Assembly: GCA_002212725.1 (NCBI GenBank)
Contig: MTCR01000117.1
Coordinates: forward strand, 1-64,000
Origin: Sphingobacteriales bacterium TSM_CSM
GTDB taxonomy: Bacteria > Bacteroidota > Bacteroidia > Chitinophagales > UBA2359
Length of the DNA: 64,000 nt
Direction: 5' to 3'
A program made the position numbers and the translations under genes. A model generated the notes under the pieces. The model was not told the DNA's origin, did not search any database, and saw only the letters and a program-made list of their open reading frames with translations. The stretch's first letter is position 1. Every line of letters begins with the position of its first letter. Shown here piece by piece: positions 16,719-26,046 of the stretch.

Positions 16719-17837
16719 ATGCTCTTTACCATTTCTACCGGCTCTCTGCAAAAGCAACTGCAACTGCTCAACGGCGCAGTAGGCGCCAATGCCGTGTTAC
16801 CTATTCTAAACGACTTCTTGTTTGAACTCAACGGCCCCCAGCTTACCATAAGCGCCAGCGACCAGGAAACCACCATGATTACCGAAGTAGAGGTAATGGG
16901 AAGCCAGGACGGCGCAGTGGCCATACCCGCCAAATTACTTAACGATGTACTTAAATCACTGCCCGAACAGCCCATTACCTTTTCTATAGATACCTACTCT
17001 TATGCCGTAGAATTGCGCACCCAAAACGGTATGTATAAAATAGCCGGCGAAAACCCCGGCTCTTTCCCCGAAATGACCACCCCCGATAAATCAAACACCC
17101 TTACCCTTAACTCCGATGTACTGGCAAATGCCACCGAAAAAACCCTCTTTGCCGTTGGTACAGACCAGTTGCGACCGGCAATGACCGGCGTTTTCTGCAA
17201 CTTTGACGAAAACGGTGCCACCTTTGTAGCTACCGATGCCCATAAATTAGTAAAATACGAACACTACGGACAGCAATTTACCACAGCAGTTCAGTTTATT
17301 TTACCCAAAAAAGCGCTCACCCTGCTTAAAAATGCACTTCCCGCCAAACAAACTATTGTACACCTTACCTACAACAAAACCAACGCCCTTTTCCGGTTTG
17401 AAAACATACAACTCAGTTGCCTGCTCGTAGAAGGCCGCTACCCCGATTATACCGTGGTAATCCCAAAAGATAACGACAATGTTGTTACCATAAATCGAAC
17501 CGATTTGCTTGCCTCGCTTAAAAGAGCGCTCATTTTCTCTAATAAATCTACTTTTGAAGTAGTACTGTCTATTTCCGAAAACGAATTGAAAATAAACACC
17601 CAAGATTTAGATTTTTATAGCGAAGCGCACGAATCCATCTCCTGCGACTATCAGGGTAACGCCATGGATATTGCCTTTAATGCGCGGTTTCTTGTAGAAC
17701 TGCTTTCTTCTATGGATGTTGCCGATATATTACTGGAACTCTCGGTGCCACACCGCGCCGCCCTTATTTTACCTGCCGAACAAGCCGAAAACGAAAACCT
17801 GCTTATGCTCATAATGCCCATTATGCGGTATTCCTAA
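16719..17837 (+). CDS. dnaN: DNA polymerase III beta sliding clamp
   Basis: The ring-shaped processivity clamp that tethers DNA polymerase III and other repair factors to DNA. Seen: 372 residues, the usual length, with the three-domain layout. The opening is F-x-I-x-x-x-x-L-x-x-x-L, with V-L-P-I-L-N-D-F, E-G-R-Y-P-D-Y in the middle and a C terminus L-M-L-I-M-P-I-M-R-Y-S, close to the usual M-P-M-R-L end that forms part of the clamp-binding pocket. It starts at the ATG at 16719 behind a good promoter. No dnaA is adjacent. tRNA-Thr follows 116 bp downstream with its own promoter. Confidence 0.96.
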   Translation: MLFTISTGSLQKQLQLLNGAVGANAVLPILNDFLFELNGPQLTISASDQETTMITEVEVMGSQDGAVAIPAKLLNDVLKSLPEQPITFSIDTYSYAVELRTQNGMYKIAGENPGSFPEMTTPDKSNTLTLNSDVLANATEKTLFAVGTDQLRPAMTGVFCNFDENGATFVATDAHKLVKYEHYGQQFTTAVQFILPKKALTLLKNALPAKQTIVHLTYNKTNALFRFENIQLSCLLVEGRYPDYTVVIPKDNDNVVTINRTDLLASLKRALIFSNKSTFEVVLSISENELKINTQDLDFYSEAHESISCDYQGNAMDIAFNARFLVELLSSMDVADILLELSVPHRAALILPAEQAENENLLMLIMPIMRYS

Positions 17838-17900
17838 CACCAACAAAACAGGCGGCTGCAAGCAAACCTGCAAGTAAAATGTAAATAACAGAACTTTTTT

Positions 17901-17931
17901 TTTGCAAAAATGGTTTTTCGTTATACCTTTG
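17901..17931 (+). promoter_or_regulatory. tRNA-Thr promoter
   Basis: TTTG (17901-17904), exactly 19 bp, then TACCTTTG (17924-17931): a full match to the TTTG-N19-TAnnTTTG promoter of Bacteroidota, ending 22 bp before the tRNA. Confidence 0.8.
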
Positions 17932-17953
17932 CACCGTTCTTAAAACAACTGTT

Positions 17954-18026
17954 GCCGGCGTAGCTCAGTTGGTAGAGCAGCTGATTTGTAATCAGCTGGT
18001 CGGGGGTTCGAGTCCCTCCGCCGGCT
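17954..18026 (+). tRNA. tRNA-Thr (anticodon UGU)
   Basis: A 73-nt cloverleaf. Acceptor arms GCCGGCG/CGCCGGC; D arm with A-G-T-T-G-G-T-A-G; anticodon stem GCTGA/TCAGC with loop TTTGTAA, so anticodon TGT at 17987-17989, reading ACA; T arm with G-G-T-T-C-G-A-G-T-C-C. CCA is not encoded. It has its own promoter and a strong terminator. Confidence 0.96.
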
Positions 18027-18034
18027 CCCCACAC

Positions 18035-18069
18035 AAGGCGCCCCGATACTGTTCGGAGCGCCTTTTTTT
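18035..18069 (+). terminator. Intrinsic terminator of tRNA-Thr
   Basis: Arms AAGGCGC and GCGCCTT enclose a short CCGA/TCGG inner stem and are followed by a run of seven T. It starts 9 bp after the tRNA. Confidence 0.85.
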
Positions 18070-18165
18070 CTTCACACAAAATGCCGCCAACCGTGCCACC
18101 GTTGTAATACTTAAGCAACCACAATAACGGCCACGCTAAACAGCACCTGCAAAAACCAAACCACC

Positions 18166-20445
18166 ATGCAGCAGCTACTTAACGGCATTTGGTATTCATT
18201 TCCGGTTCAGTTGGTGGTGTTACATGTAAAGAAAAACCTGCTGCTGCTTTTTTTCTGGGTGCTTTTGTTTGGCTTTGTTACCAACCTGCTGCTAAGCAAA
18301 ATGGGGGCAGCCTATCTTTTTTTAGACCCGGAGTACCTGGGACGGGTTAATTTTTGGGGCTTTTTTTGGGTTGGTCTGGCTTTCGGGTTCTTTTTTATTA
18401 CCTGGAACATTGCCTCCTATATGATGCACAGCTACCGTTTTCCGTTTTTGGGTACGCTGCACAGCCCTTTTTTTCATTTTTGCATTAACAACAGCCTTAT
18501 ACCCTTAGCTTTTATTGTTACTTACCTTCTGTCTTTAACACGGTTTCAGGAGTCGTTTGAGTTTACCCCGCTTTTGTCTGTGGTGGCATATCATGGGGCT
18601 TTTTTATTTGGCGGCGCACTTATGGTATTGTTTTTTGCCCTGTATTTCAGGCTAACCAATGCCAACCTCAATACCTTACTCGAAACCCTTAAGCGGCTGG
18701 AAAAAGTAAACCTGCCGGTAGCCATAACCCGCCGTCGCCGCCGTTTGCGCCGGCAGGGCACAGGCACATCCGGCACTTCAGAATTTAGCGATAAAGAATG
18801 GCAGGTTACCTATTTTTTAAATCACCGGTTAAATATCCGCCGTGTAAGAAGCACAAAACACTATGCACGCCAAACGCTGGAAGCTGTGTTTCAGCAAAAC
18901 CACGCCAATGCGCTCATTATTTTGGGGGTGGCGCTTGGCATTCTGGTGTTGTTGGGTTTTTTAATGGATAAACCGGCCTTTCAACTGCCGGCAGCCGCCA
19001 GTGTATTGCTCATTTTATCGGTATTAATGGGGTTAACCGGCGCATTTAATTTCTGGCTGCGCGGCTGGAGAGCTTTCGGGCTGGTAATTTTTTTCATCAT
19101 CATTAACTTTTTTACCCGATACGACTGGCTCAATTACGACACCAAAGTATATGGACTAAATTACCAACCTACGCCTGCTCCCTACAACCCTGCCGCCATT
19201 AATGCCCGCGCAGATACCGGCCTTATTTCCTGCGATATGGAACATGCCCTGTTTACCCTGCATAAATGGAAAACCAAAAATGTACCGCTTGCCCAGCCCG
19301 GTGCCAAACCCGATATGATTATTCTGAATTACAGCGGCGGCGGGGCAAGGGCGGCCCTGTGGGGTATGACCGTAACGCAAACCCTCGACAGCCTGCTGAA
19401 CAACACGCTGTTTGACCGCACCATGCTCATGTGCGGCTCTTCGGGTGGCATGATGGCGGCAGCCTTCCTGCACGAATTGTACTACCAACAACAATCGGGC
19501 AATACCGGTATTGTTATGCACAATCCCTATTACGCCAATGAACTAACGCGCGATTACCTGAATGCCGTTATTTTTTCTATTGCTGTAAATGACCTGTTTT
19601 ACCCTTTTCAAACCTTTAAAACCGCCGGCTACACCTACCGAAAAAACCGGGCCTATGCATTTGAAAAGCAACTCTCCCGAAACACCGGGGGGGCTATAGC
19701 CTTAGATGGCCGCCGCATCAGCGACTACTACCAGGCCGAAAGCAATGCCGATATTCCTATGCTGCTCATTACCCCTACCATTGTTACCGACCACCGGAAA
19801 CTGTACATTTCTTCACAACCGGTGTCTTACCTTACAAGGCCCTACAACCAATACAATTTTACCCATTCTTCTTTTGAAACCGATGGCGTTGAACTGATGC
19901 GCTTTTTTGAACCCTACCATGCACAAAATGTATTGCTTAGTTCGGCGGTACGCATGAGCGCTACCTTTCCATATATTTTACCCTCTACTTACCTGCCCAC
20001 TTCACCACCGGCCGAGGTAATGGATGCCGGTTTCAGAGATAATACCGGTTTTGAAACCACTTACCGGTTTCTGCACATTTTTAAAGACTGGATTAACCAA
20101 AACACAGGTAAGGTAATAGTGGTATTTATTCGCTCCGATGAAAAAGACCGCGATGTAAAACGGGTTACCGAAAGCCTTATAGAAAAAGTGGTAAAGCCCA
20201 TTACCGTTTTTATTACCTTTGAAATGCAGGATTGTTATGCCGATTACATGGCCACAATTGCCGATGATGAATTACAAGGCAAATTGGAGGTAATTAATTT
20301 TGAATATGTCCCTGCTGTTAAAAACGTAAAAGCCTCAATGAGCCTGCACCTTACTACCAAAGAAAAACAAGATATAAGAGCAGCTTTATTGAATGAGGTA
20401 AACCAAAAAAACCTGCATAACCTGCTGCAAATTTTGGGCAGGTAG
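18166..20445 (+). CDS. Patatin-like phospholipase with multi-pass membrane N terminus
   Basis: Seen: 759 residues. The N-terminal half has about seven hydrophobic helices (roughly 25-45, 63-83, 106-124, 137-160, 250-270, 275-295, 302-318). A basic cytoplasmic-type loop, R-R-R-R-R-L-R-R, lies near 190. The C-terminal half is a patatin domain: oxyanion-type G-G-G-A-R near 390, nucleophile S426 in G-S-S-G-G, and the dyad aspartate D620 in D-A-G-F-R-D-N. Family knowledge: patatins cleave acyl groups from lipids. Inference: a lipid acyl hydrolase fixed to the inner membrane, acting on membrane phospholipids. It starts at the ATG at 18166 after the tRNA terminator. No operon partner is apparent, and the next gene is convergent. 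Confidence 0.88.
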   Translation: MQQLLNGIWYSFPVQLVVLHVKKNLLLLFFWVLLFGFVTNLLLSKMGAAYLFLDPEYLGRVNFWGFFWVGLAFGFFFITWNIASYMMHSYRFPFLGTLHSPFFHFCINNSLIPLAFIVTYLLSLTRFQESFEFTPLLSVVAYHGAFLFGGALMVLFFALYFRLTNANLNTLLETLKRLEKVNLPVAITRRRRRLRRQGTGTSGTSEFSDKEWQVTYFLNHRLNIRRVRSTKHYARQTLEAVFQQNHANALIILGVALGILVLLGFLMDKPAFQLPAAASVLLILSVLMGLTGAFNFWLRGWRAFGLVIFFIIINFFTRYDWLNYDTKVYGLNYQPTPAPYNPAAINARADTGLISCDMEHALFTLHKWKTKNVPLAQPGAKPDMIILNYSGGGARAALWGMTVTQTLDSLLNNTLFDRTMLMCGSSGGMMAAAFLHELYYQQQSGNTGIVMHNPYYANELTRDYLNAVIFSIAVNDLFYPFQTFKTAGYTYRKNRAYAFEKQLSRNTGGAIALDGRRISDYYQAESNADIPMLLITPTIVTDHRKLYISSQPVSYLTRPYNQYNFTHSSFETDGVELMRFFEPYHAQNVLLSSAVRMSATFPYILPSTYLPTSPPAEVMDAGFRDNTGFETTYRFLHIFKDWINQNTGKVIVVFIRSDEKDRDVKRVTESLIEKVVKPITVFITFEMQDCYADYMATIADDELQGKLEVINFEYVPAVKNVKASMSLHLTTKEKQDIRAALLNEVNQKNLHNLLQILGR

Positions 20446-20522
20446 TTGCCAAACAGGGGCAAATACTATTTTGTTGCCTTGTGCAACACTACGGTTTGTT
20501 TAGGCAGGTCTTATTAGCTTTT

Positions 20523-21716
20523 TCAGTTTTGCAGTTCTTTAAGGGCAAGCCACGTCATTAACCCCATGCCGGTAATGAGCGCATCTTCGTCAATGTCAAA
20601 AATGGGGGTATGCACATTGGCGGTAATACCGCGTGCGGCGTTGCCGGTTCCAAGGCGGTAAAAACAACCTTTGGTTTGTTGGGTATAGTAGGCAAAATCT
20701 TCGGCAGTCATGCGCATGGGCAGGTCGTGTACGTTTTCTTTTCCCAGAAGTTCAATGGCTGCCTGTTTGCACCTTGCAGTCAGTTCTTCGTCATTAATAA
20801 GAAAGGGGTAGCCGGGGGTAATAAGTATGCGGCATTGCCCGCCCATGGCAGCGGCTATACCGGTAGCAATTTGTTCAATTTTTTCTTTGGCTTCTTTGCG
20901 CCATTGTTCGTTCATGGTGCGCAGGGTTCCTTGTATTCTCACTTCTTCGGGAATAATGTTGTATGCGCCGCCAACCGATTCTATTTTTCCCAGTGTAAGC
21001 ACACAGGGTACGGTGGGGTCGTTCAGCCGGCTTACCACCTGTTGCAGGGCAGTAATAATATGGGCAGCCAGCACAATGGGGTCAACGGTTAGTTGAGGCA
21101 CGGCGCCATGTCCGCCTTTACCATAAACATACAAATCTATTTCATCGCACGAGGCCATCATCATACCGCTTCTGAAACCTACTGCCCCGGCAGGCAGCAT
21201 GGAATATACGTGTTGCCCAATAATGCCTGCCGGTTTGGGATTTTCCAGCACTCCTTCTTTAATCATAATGGAAGCGCCTCCCGGCGACCGTTCTTCGGCG
21301 GGCTGGAAAATGAGTTTTACGGTTCCTTCAAACTCGGTTGTAAGTTGGCTAAGAATTTTTGCGGCTCCCAGCAGGCTGGCGGTGTGGGCGTCGTGTCCGC
21401 AGGCGTGCATTACCCCTTCCACGGTAGATTTATAGGGCACCTCGTTCGCTTCGGTTATAGGCAGGGCATCCATATCGGCGCGAAGAGCTATGGTTTTTTT
21501 ACCCGGGTTTTTTCCTTCTACATATGCCACCACGCCGGTTTTGGCTATGCCGCTGGTAAAAGGCAAACCGTACTCGGTAAGTTTTTCCTGTACAAATGCC
21601 GAGGTTTGGTATTCTTCAAAAGACAGTTCGGGGTGGGCGTGCAAATGCCTTCTTATGGCAACCACTTCGCGGTGAGCTGCTGCAGACAGGGCTAATATTT
21701 TGTTTTTTACTTGCAT
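20523..21716 (-). CDS. M20-family amidohydrolase (N-acyl-amino-acid/hippurate hydrolase type)
   Basis: Seen: 397 residues. Family signatures: H-A-H-P-E-L-S-F-E-E-Y near the N terminus; A-L-R-A-D-M-D-A-L-P-I; the metal site A-C-G-H-D-A-H-T; F-Q-P-A-E-E; and H-G-A-V-P in the dimerisation (lid) domain. Family knowledge: a two-metal peptidase fold that removes acyl groups from amino acids (hippurate, N-acetylated or indole conjugates); it acts in the cytoplasm, and no signal peptide is present. The exact substrate is not predictable. Convergent with the patatin gene and downstream of rpmH, from which it is separated by a terminator-like hairpin. Confidence 0.92.
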   Translation of the reverse strand: MQVKNKILALSAAAHREVVAIRRHLHAHPELSFEEYQTSAFVQEKLTEYGLPFTSGIAKTGVVAYVEGKNPGKKTIALRADMDALPITEANEVPYKSTVEGVMHACGHDAHTASLLGAAKILSQLTTEFEGTVKLIFQPAEERSPGGASIMIKEGVLENPKPAGIIGQHVYSMLPAGAVGFRSGMMMASCDEIDLYVYGKGGHGAVPQLTVDPIVLAAHIITALQQVVSRLNDPTVPCVLTLGKIESVGGAYNIIPEEVRIQGTLRTMNEQWRKEAKEKIEQIATGIAAAMGGQCRILITPGYPFLINDEELTARCKQAAIELLGKENVHDLPMRMTAEDFAYYTQQTKGCFYRLGTGNAARGITANVHTPIFDIDEDALITGMGLMTWLALKELQN

Positions 21717-21779
21717 TTTTTGTGGCGGCTTCGGGTTAATACTGGAACAGACAACATCAAAACAGGTAACAACAAGAAA

Positions 21780-21818
21780 AGCTATTAACTACAGCATTGC
21801 CGGCTGCGGTTAATAGCT
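21780..21818 (-). terminator. Terminator downstream of rpmH
   Basis: A perfect 10-bp inverted repeat (AGCTATTAAC/GTTAATAGCT) with an inner CAGC/GCTG pairing. On the minus strand it is followed by a T-rich tract (TTTTCTTGTTGTT). It lies ~70 bp after the rpmH stop. Confidence 0.65.
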
Positions 21819-21887
21819 CAAGAGGTATATTGCAGCGGTTTGTTGTTATAAACGCACACTGCAAAAGACACAAGGTGGGTATTGCTT

Positions 21888-22043
21888 TTATTTTACATGC
21901 ATGGTGTCGGAAACCGTCAGCCTTTTACGGCCACGTGCTCTGCGACGTGCAAGCACTGCCCGCCCGCCTTTGGTTTTCATGCGCTCTCTGAAACCGTGCT
22001 TGTTTTTGCGTCTTCTTACCGATGGCTGATATGTTCTTTTCAT
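21888..22043 (-). CDS. rpmH: Ribosomal protein L34
   Basis: Seen: 51 residues starting [18 protein letters not shown], the classic L34 opening, with [11 protein letters not shown] in the middle. The Bacteroidota extension T-V-S-D is present. The open frame extends 14 codons further upstream, but L34 always begins M-K-R-T, so the ATG at 22043 is the start. L34 is a small component of the 50S ribosomal subunit. It lies 90 bp downstream of rho on the same strand, with a hairpin terminator behind it. dnaA, a frequent neighbour, is not visible. Confidence 0.97.
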   Translation of the reverse strand: MKRTYQPSVRRRKNKHGFRERMKTKGGRAVLARRRARGRKRLTVSDTMHVK

Positions 22044-22133
22044 AAAATTTCGATTTTTACATTTCGGGCTGCAAAAATAATACAATTGCCCGAAACTGGC
22101 CTATTAAAACGGTTTTTTTTTGGTAAAAAAGGT

Positions 22134-23879
22134 TTAGCCGTTCATTGAAATCAAAAATTCCTCGTTTGATCTGGTGTTTTTCATGAGCGGCAGTAAAAAT
22201 CCCATTGCCTCTTCGGTGTTCATATCGGCCAGGTGGTTGCGCAAAATCCACATACGTTGCAGCACATCGCGTTCAAGCAGTAAATCTTCGCGGCGGGTAC
22301 TGGAGGCGGTTACATCAATGGCGGGGTAAATTCGGCGGTTAGAAAGTTTACGGTCTAACTGCAACTCCATATTGCCGGTTCCTTTAAATTCTTCAAAAAT
22401 TACTTCATCCATTCGCGAGCCGGTATCAATAAGGGCTGTGGCAATAATGGTGAGGGAGCCGCCATTTTCTATGTTGCGTGCTGCGCCGAAGAATTTTTTT
22501 GGCTGATGAAGTGCATTGGCTTCTACGCCGCCCGACAATACTTTGCCCGATGCAGGCGCCACGGTATTGTGTGCGCGGGCAAGGCGGGTTATAGAGTCGA
22601 GCAGAATAACCACGTCGTGGCCGCATTCAACCAATCGTTTTGCTTTTTGCAGGGCAATTTGCGACACTTTTACGTGCCTGTCGGCCGGTTCGTCAAAAGT
22701 AGAGGCAATTACCTCGGCCCTTACGCTGCGTTCCATGTCGGTTACTTCCTCGGGGCGTTCATCAATAAGGAGGATAATAAGGTACACTTCGGGGTGGTTG
22801 CGTGCTATGGCGTTTGCAATATCTTTAAGCAGGTAGGTTTTACCTGTTTTGGGTTGTGCCACAATAAGCCCGCGTTGTCCTTTTCCTATGGGAGTAAAGA
22901 GGTCAACCACGCGCATGGAAATGCTGCTGTTATCGGTTGCAAGGTTAAACTTTTTATTCGGAAAAACGGGAGTCAGGTAGTCAAAGGGTACGCGGTCGCG
23001 CACATCTTCAGGAGCTTTGCCGTTAATGGTTTCCACTTTCAGCAGTGCAAAATATTTTTCACCTTCTTTAGGCGGTCTTACCGGTCCGGTTACGGTATCG
23101 CCAGTTTTAAGCCCAAACAATTTAATTTGAGAAGGCGATACATAAACATCATCGGGCGAACTCAGGTAATTGTAGTCGGCCGAGCGCAGAAAACCAAACC
23201 CTTCGGGCATCATTTCCAGCACGCCTTCGCCCATAACCATGCCGTCTAAATCTATGTTAAATTCAGGTTCTTTTTTTGCGTGCCGGATTTCCTGTTGTTT
23301 TTCCTGTTTTTCCTGCTTTTCCTGTTTGTCTTGTTTGTCGTGCGGCTTGTTGTGTTGTTTTTCTTTATGATGTGTTTTTTCTGTAGCCGGCATCGGAGGT
23401 TGTTCCGTAATAACAGTAGCTTCGGTGGTTACTACCTGGGCTGTTTCTTCGGTATTTTCGGGTTGTGTTTTTTCAGCAGGTGTTTCGGTGTTTTCTTTTT
23501 CGCGTTTTATTTCGCTCATGGGAGTTCTTTTGCGCAGCTTTTTAACCCGAGGATAGGCACTGTTGGTTTCAGGTGCCGGGTTTTGTTTCTTGCTGTAATC
23601 GGGTGTGGCAAATTCTTCCTCTGCCGTTTCGGGCTGCTCTTCCAAAAGCGGTTGGGTTACTTCGATTTCGGGGGTGATTTGTGGCACGGCGTTTTCGGGC
23701 TGGGTAGTTTCCGGCTCACTTTCTTCTGCTTCCATGCCCGATAAAATGGCTTGCTGGTCTAATATTTTAAAAATCAGTTCTTGCTTTTTCAGGGTTCGAA
23801 ATCCTTCAACGTTCAATTCATAGGCTACTTCTCTTAACTCGGGAAGGACCATGTCATTTAATTGCAAAATGTCATACAT
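22134..23879 (-). CDS. rho: Transcription termination factor Rho with long N-terminal insertion
   Basis: Hexameric RNA helicase that ends transcription at Rho-dependent sites. Seen: 581 residues. Order: N-terminal Rho_N helix bundle (1-45); a low-complexity acidic/Gln/Lys region (~48-207), including a (K-Q-E)n run near 181-197; cold-shock-like RNA-binding domain (~213-285, with G-F-G-F-L-R); ATPase domain with Walker A A-Q-P-K-T-G-K-T (~341-348), [12 protein letters not shown] and an [10 protein letters not shown]-loop. E. coli Rho is ~419 residues, so the ~160-residue insert accounts for the extra length. Such disordered inserts are known in Bacteroidota and Actinobacteria Rho. A promoter lies ~255 bp upstream, giving a long 5' leader. 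Confidence 0.96.
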   Translation of the reverse strand: MYDILQLNDMVLPELREVAYELNVEGFRTLKKQELIFKILDQQAILSGMEAEESEPETTQPENAVPQITPEIEVTQPLLEEQPETAEEEFATPDYSKKQNPAPETNSAYPRVKKLRKRTPMSEIKREKENTETPAEKTQPENTEETAQVVTTEATVITEQPPMPATEKTHHKEKQHNKPHDKQDKQEKQEKQEKQQEIRHAKKEPEFNIDLDGMVMGEGVLEMMPEGFGFLRSADYNYLSSPDDVYVSPSQIKLFGLKTGDTVTGPVRPPKEGEKYFALLKVETINGKAPEDVRDRVPFDYLTPVFPNKKFNLATDNSSISMRVVDLFTPIGKGQRGLIVAQPKTGKTYLLKDIANAIARNHPEVYLIILLIDERPEEVTDMERSVRAEVIASTFDEPADRHVKVSQIALQKAKRLVECGHDVVILLDSITRLARAHNTVAPASGKVLSGGVEANALHQPKKFFGAARNIENGGSLTIIATALIDTGSRMDEVIFEEFKGTGNMELQLDRKLSNRRIYPAIDVTASSTRREDLLLERDVLQRMWILRNHLADMNTEEAMGFLLPLMKNTRSNEEFLISMNG

Positions 23880-24250
23880 GCTTGAAAATACTTTTGAGTT
23901 TTTTGTAGATGTGAAAATGGGGGGTAAAACAAAGGCAGGTTAGCACAGAGAAATGCGCATACCAGTTTGAAACAGGCTAAATAAGTGATACAGGAATGCC
24001 ATATAAACCGGGCATACAAACAAACGTTTGGCTCTTCATGGACAGAAAAAGAAACTGGCAGGGAAATTTAGCGGAATAAAAAGTAGTGTGTAGGGGCAAA
24101 ACCCTGTAATGAGAATTGCTATTACTGCAATTGCGTACAAAAGTAGGGTGTTTTCTTTAGAAAAACAAGCAAAAAAGGGCAAAAAATGTTTGTAAAGATA
24201 AATTTTAACATAAAACTGAAGAAATGTTGTAAAATGGCATTGGTTACTGA
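23880..24250 (-). other. rho 5' leader and intergenic region (371 bp)
   Basis: It separates rho from the lipoprotein gene transcribed in the same direction. It holds the rho promoter (24138-24168) and a leader of ~255 nt without a conserved open frame. A long leader fits autogenous control of rho by termination within its own 5' region, as known in E. coli, but this is inferred. The strand is the rho transcript strand. Confidence 0.5.
24138..24168 (-). promoter_or_regulatory. Probable rho promoter
   Basis: On the minus strand: TTG (24168-24166), 20 bp, then TACTTTTG (24145-24138), a match to TAnnTTTG with correct spacing. Confidence 0.6.
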
Positions 24251-25330
24251 TTAGAATGTGTTAAAAATGCTTTCAATGGCGGGTGTCGGGTAATTTTCGA
24301 AAACATTGGGGTAGAGGTGATACAGCGCTACATGCAGGTTGTTTGTTGTGCCTATGTTTTTGCTGAGCCAACTTGCTGCCTTGAGTGCATCAGGCAGCGG
24401 CACTTCTTCTACCCTTACAACATCATCTTTACCCACCCGGCTGCCGTTTATAATGCCCGATTGCAGGGCGCGGTAGCGTCCTTTGCCAAGGGGTTGCAAT
24501 AATTGGGGCAGGTTGTTGGCGGTTTGGGTGGTTAGCTGGTTTATAAGGTTTGCAAATTGCCCGTTTCTGAATACTACCCCCCATGAAAAAAGCGGTAAGG
24601 CCACATCTAACGGCAATGGGTATTGATTGAGTGTTTGCAAATAGCGTTTGGCTTCTTTAAGGTCTAAAACAGAGTTATTGGTGTTGGGGTCTTTAAAATT
24701 GCCCATATTGTAGAACATAAGCACACCGCGGTCGGCGGGCGGTATGCCGGTTTGGCTGCGGTACTTTACCTGATGCAGTCTGATAGTTGCCGATACAAGG
24801 GTTTGTGCAGGCTGCAATTTAAGTTTAAAAGCACGAATGAAAGCGAAAAATTTACCTGCGGTTGCCGATGTCCAGTCGCAATCAAACTGAATTTCGGATG
24901 GTTTTTTTGTTCCCGATGCGGCAAGCAGGGTTTGCATTTTGTGGTACACACTGTCGGCCAAGGCAGCAACAAGTGTATCGGGCAGGTTTACAAAGGTTTT
25001 GTTGGTAATATACACTACCGGCACAATGTCTGTTGCTTTTGGCAGGGGTTCTTCAAACCTTACCGGTGCAATTGGCACGGCGGCTTGGCGGGTTGCGCTC
25101 CAGTCCACGTCAAACAGTTTAATATACAGCCTTTCAACATTCAGTTGTTGCAGTGTGTTTCGTTGCTCTGCACTAAGGGCAAAAACAGTTTTCCAGAAAT
25201 AGAAACTGCGGGTTACCTGCCCGTATGTTTTAGGAGTGCTTGTATTGCAGCCGGTTGTAAAAAACAGCACCCAAAGAGTTGCGAACAAGGTATGTAAAAA
25301 AAACTTTAATGGCAAATACGGCAAGTTCAT
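24251..25330 (-). CDS. Hypothetical lipoprotein, possibly TIM-barrel-like
   Basis: Seen: 359 residues. The N terminus is hydrophobic and ends T-T-G-C (C28), a plausible lipobox. Strand-like segments recur with regular spacing (L-Y-I-K-L-F-D-V-D-W; V-P-V-V-Y-I; I-Q-F-D-C-D-W; V-L-M-F-Y-N-M-G; V-A-L-P-L-F-S-W), which looks like a beta/alpha barrel with acidic residues at strand ends, as in glycosidase-related proteins. I cannot name a family. Its start overlaps the end of the DUF4397 gene by 4 bp (ATG within the stop region), so the two are translationally coupled and probably work together at the cell envelope. Confidence 0.7.
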   Translation of the reverse strand: MNLPYLPLKFFLHTLFATLWVLFFTTGCNTSTPKTYGQVTRSFYFWKTVFALSAEQRNTLQQLNVERLYIKLFDVDWSATRQAAVPIAPVRFEEPLPKATDIVPVVYITNKTFVNLPDTLVAALADSVYHKMQTLLAASGTKKPSEIQFDCDWTSATAGKFFAFIRAFKLKLQPAQTLVSATIRLHQVKYRSQTGIPPADRGVLMFYNMGNFKDPNTNNSVLDLKEAKRYLQTLNQYPLPLDVALPLFSWGVVFRNGQFANLINQLTTQTANNLPQLLQPLGKGRYRALQSGIINGSRVGKDDVVRVEEVPLPDALKAASWLSKNIGTTNNLHVALYHLYPNVFENYPTPAIESIFNTF

Positions 25331-26046
25331 AACCTGTGTGGTATTAATTGTGCCGACAGTGGCGCCTGCCCCGGGCCGGACGGTTGCTTGTAACCCAGCA
25401 GCAGCAGGGTATAGCTGCCGCCCGGTTGCAGTGTCAGGGGGGGCAATTGCAGCAGTGTATCGTAGGGCAGGTTAGCATTGGCTATGGTAAAACTCCATTG
25501 GCCGGGTGCTATTTGCCGAGGCTGTGCGGTCATGGCATCGGGTTGTTGCGGGTTAAGTTCCAGGTTGCTGAAAAGCGTATCGGGGGGCGTTGCACCGGCA
25601 TACAGGCTGGTTTCGCCGGCATTGGGCGAGGCGTTTACAAAACGCAGGTACACTTTACCGGTATCGGTTCGGGCAATGGAATCGGAGAGCAATACTGCCG
25701 AAACAAGGTTTTCTTCGTCTTCTACCAACAGCAGGGAGTAATATTTTCCGGCAGCAAGTGTGTTTACCTGTAGTTGTAAGGCCGGTAAGCCGGTTTGTGT
25801 ATTGGTGGCCGTTAAAAACAATTGCCCGGCCGGTATTTGCGTATAAGGGCTGTAGTTTGTATAGCCAAGAGCTGTGGTTATGTTGTTGTTTTCGGTGGTT
25901 ATGGTAAGCGGTGGCAGGTTGGGTTGCGCATGAACAGACATAACATGGCAAACCGGCGGCTCGCTGCTGCTTTTATTGCATTGTACGCACAGGAGCAAAT
26001 ATACCACGGCAAACAGACATGTTACTTTTTCTGCGGCGGAGGTCAT
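25327..26046 (-). CDS. DUF4397-type lipoprotein
   Basis: Seen: 239 residues. The N terminus is a short signal ending L-C-V-Q-C (C23), a possible lipid attachment site. A core motif, Y-L-R-F-V-N-A-S-P-N-A-G-E-T-S-L-Y-A-G (~135-155), is typical of DUF4397 domains, which are beta-sandwich modules in surface proteins of Bacteroidota and other bacteria. The function is unknown. It overlaps the following lipoprotein gene by 4 bp and the preceding CutA-like gene by 4 bp, forming a tight three-gene run. Confidence 0.75.
   Translation of the reverse strand: MTSAAEKVTCLFAVVYLLLCVQCNKSSSEPPVCHVMSVHAQPNLPPLTITTENNNITTALGYTNYSPYTQIPAGQLFLTATNTQTGLPALQLQVNTLAAGKYYSLLLVEDEENLVSAVLLSDSIARTDTGKVYLRFVNASPNAGETSLYAGATPPDTLFSNLELNPQQPDAMTAQPRQIAPGQWSFTIANANLPYDTLLQLPPLTLQPGGSYTLLLLGYKQPSGPGQAPLSAQLIPHRL

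Noticed and set aside
19690-19697. G7 run in the patatin gene and G7 run at ~25437 as phase-variation tracts
   Set aside because: Seven G is short and the genes are in frame with proper starts; nothing suggests switching.
22513-22600. Frameshift in rho near the R-L-A-R-A-H-N-T region
   Set aside because: The open frame runs without break through all Rho motifs; open frames in other phases there are shadows.
23280-23345. Tandem repeat in rho as a CRISPR or phase-variation tract
   Set aside because: The TTTTTCCTG-type repeats code for K-Q-E in a known disordered insert; the unit size is a multiple of three and no frame change would follow, so I only mention it in the rho entry.
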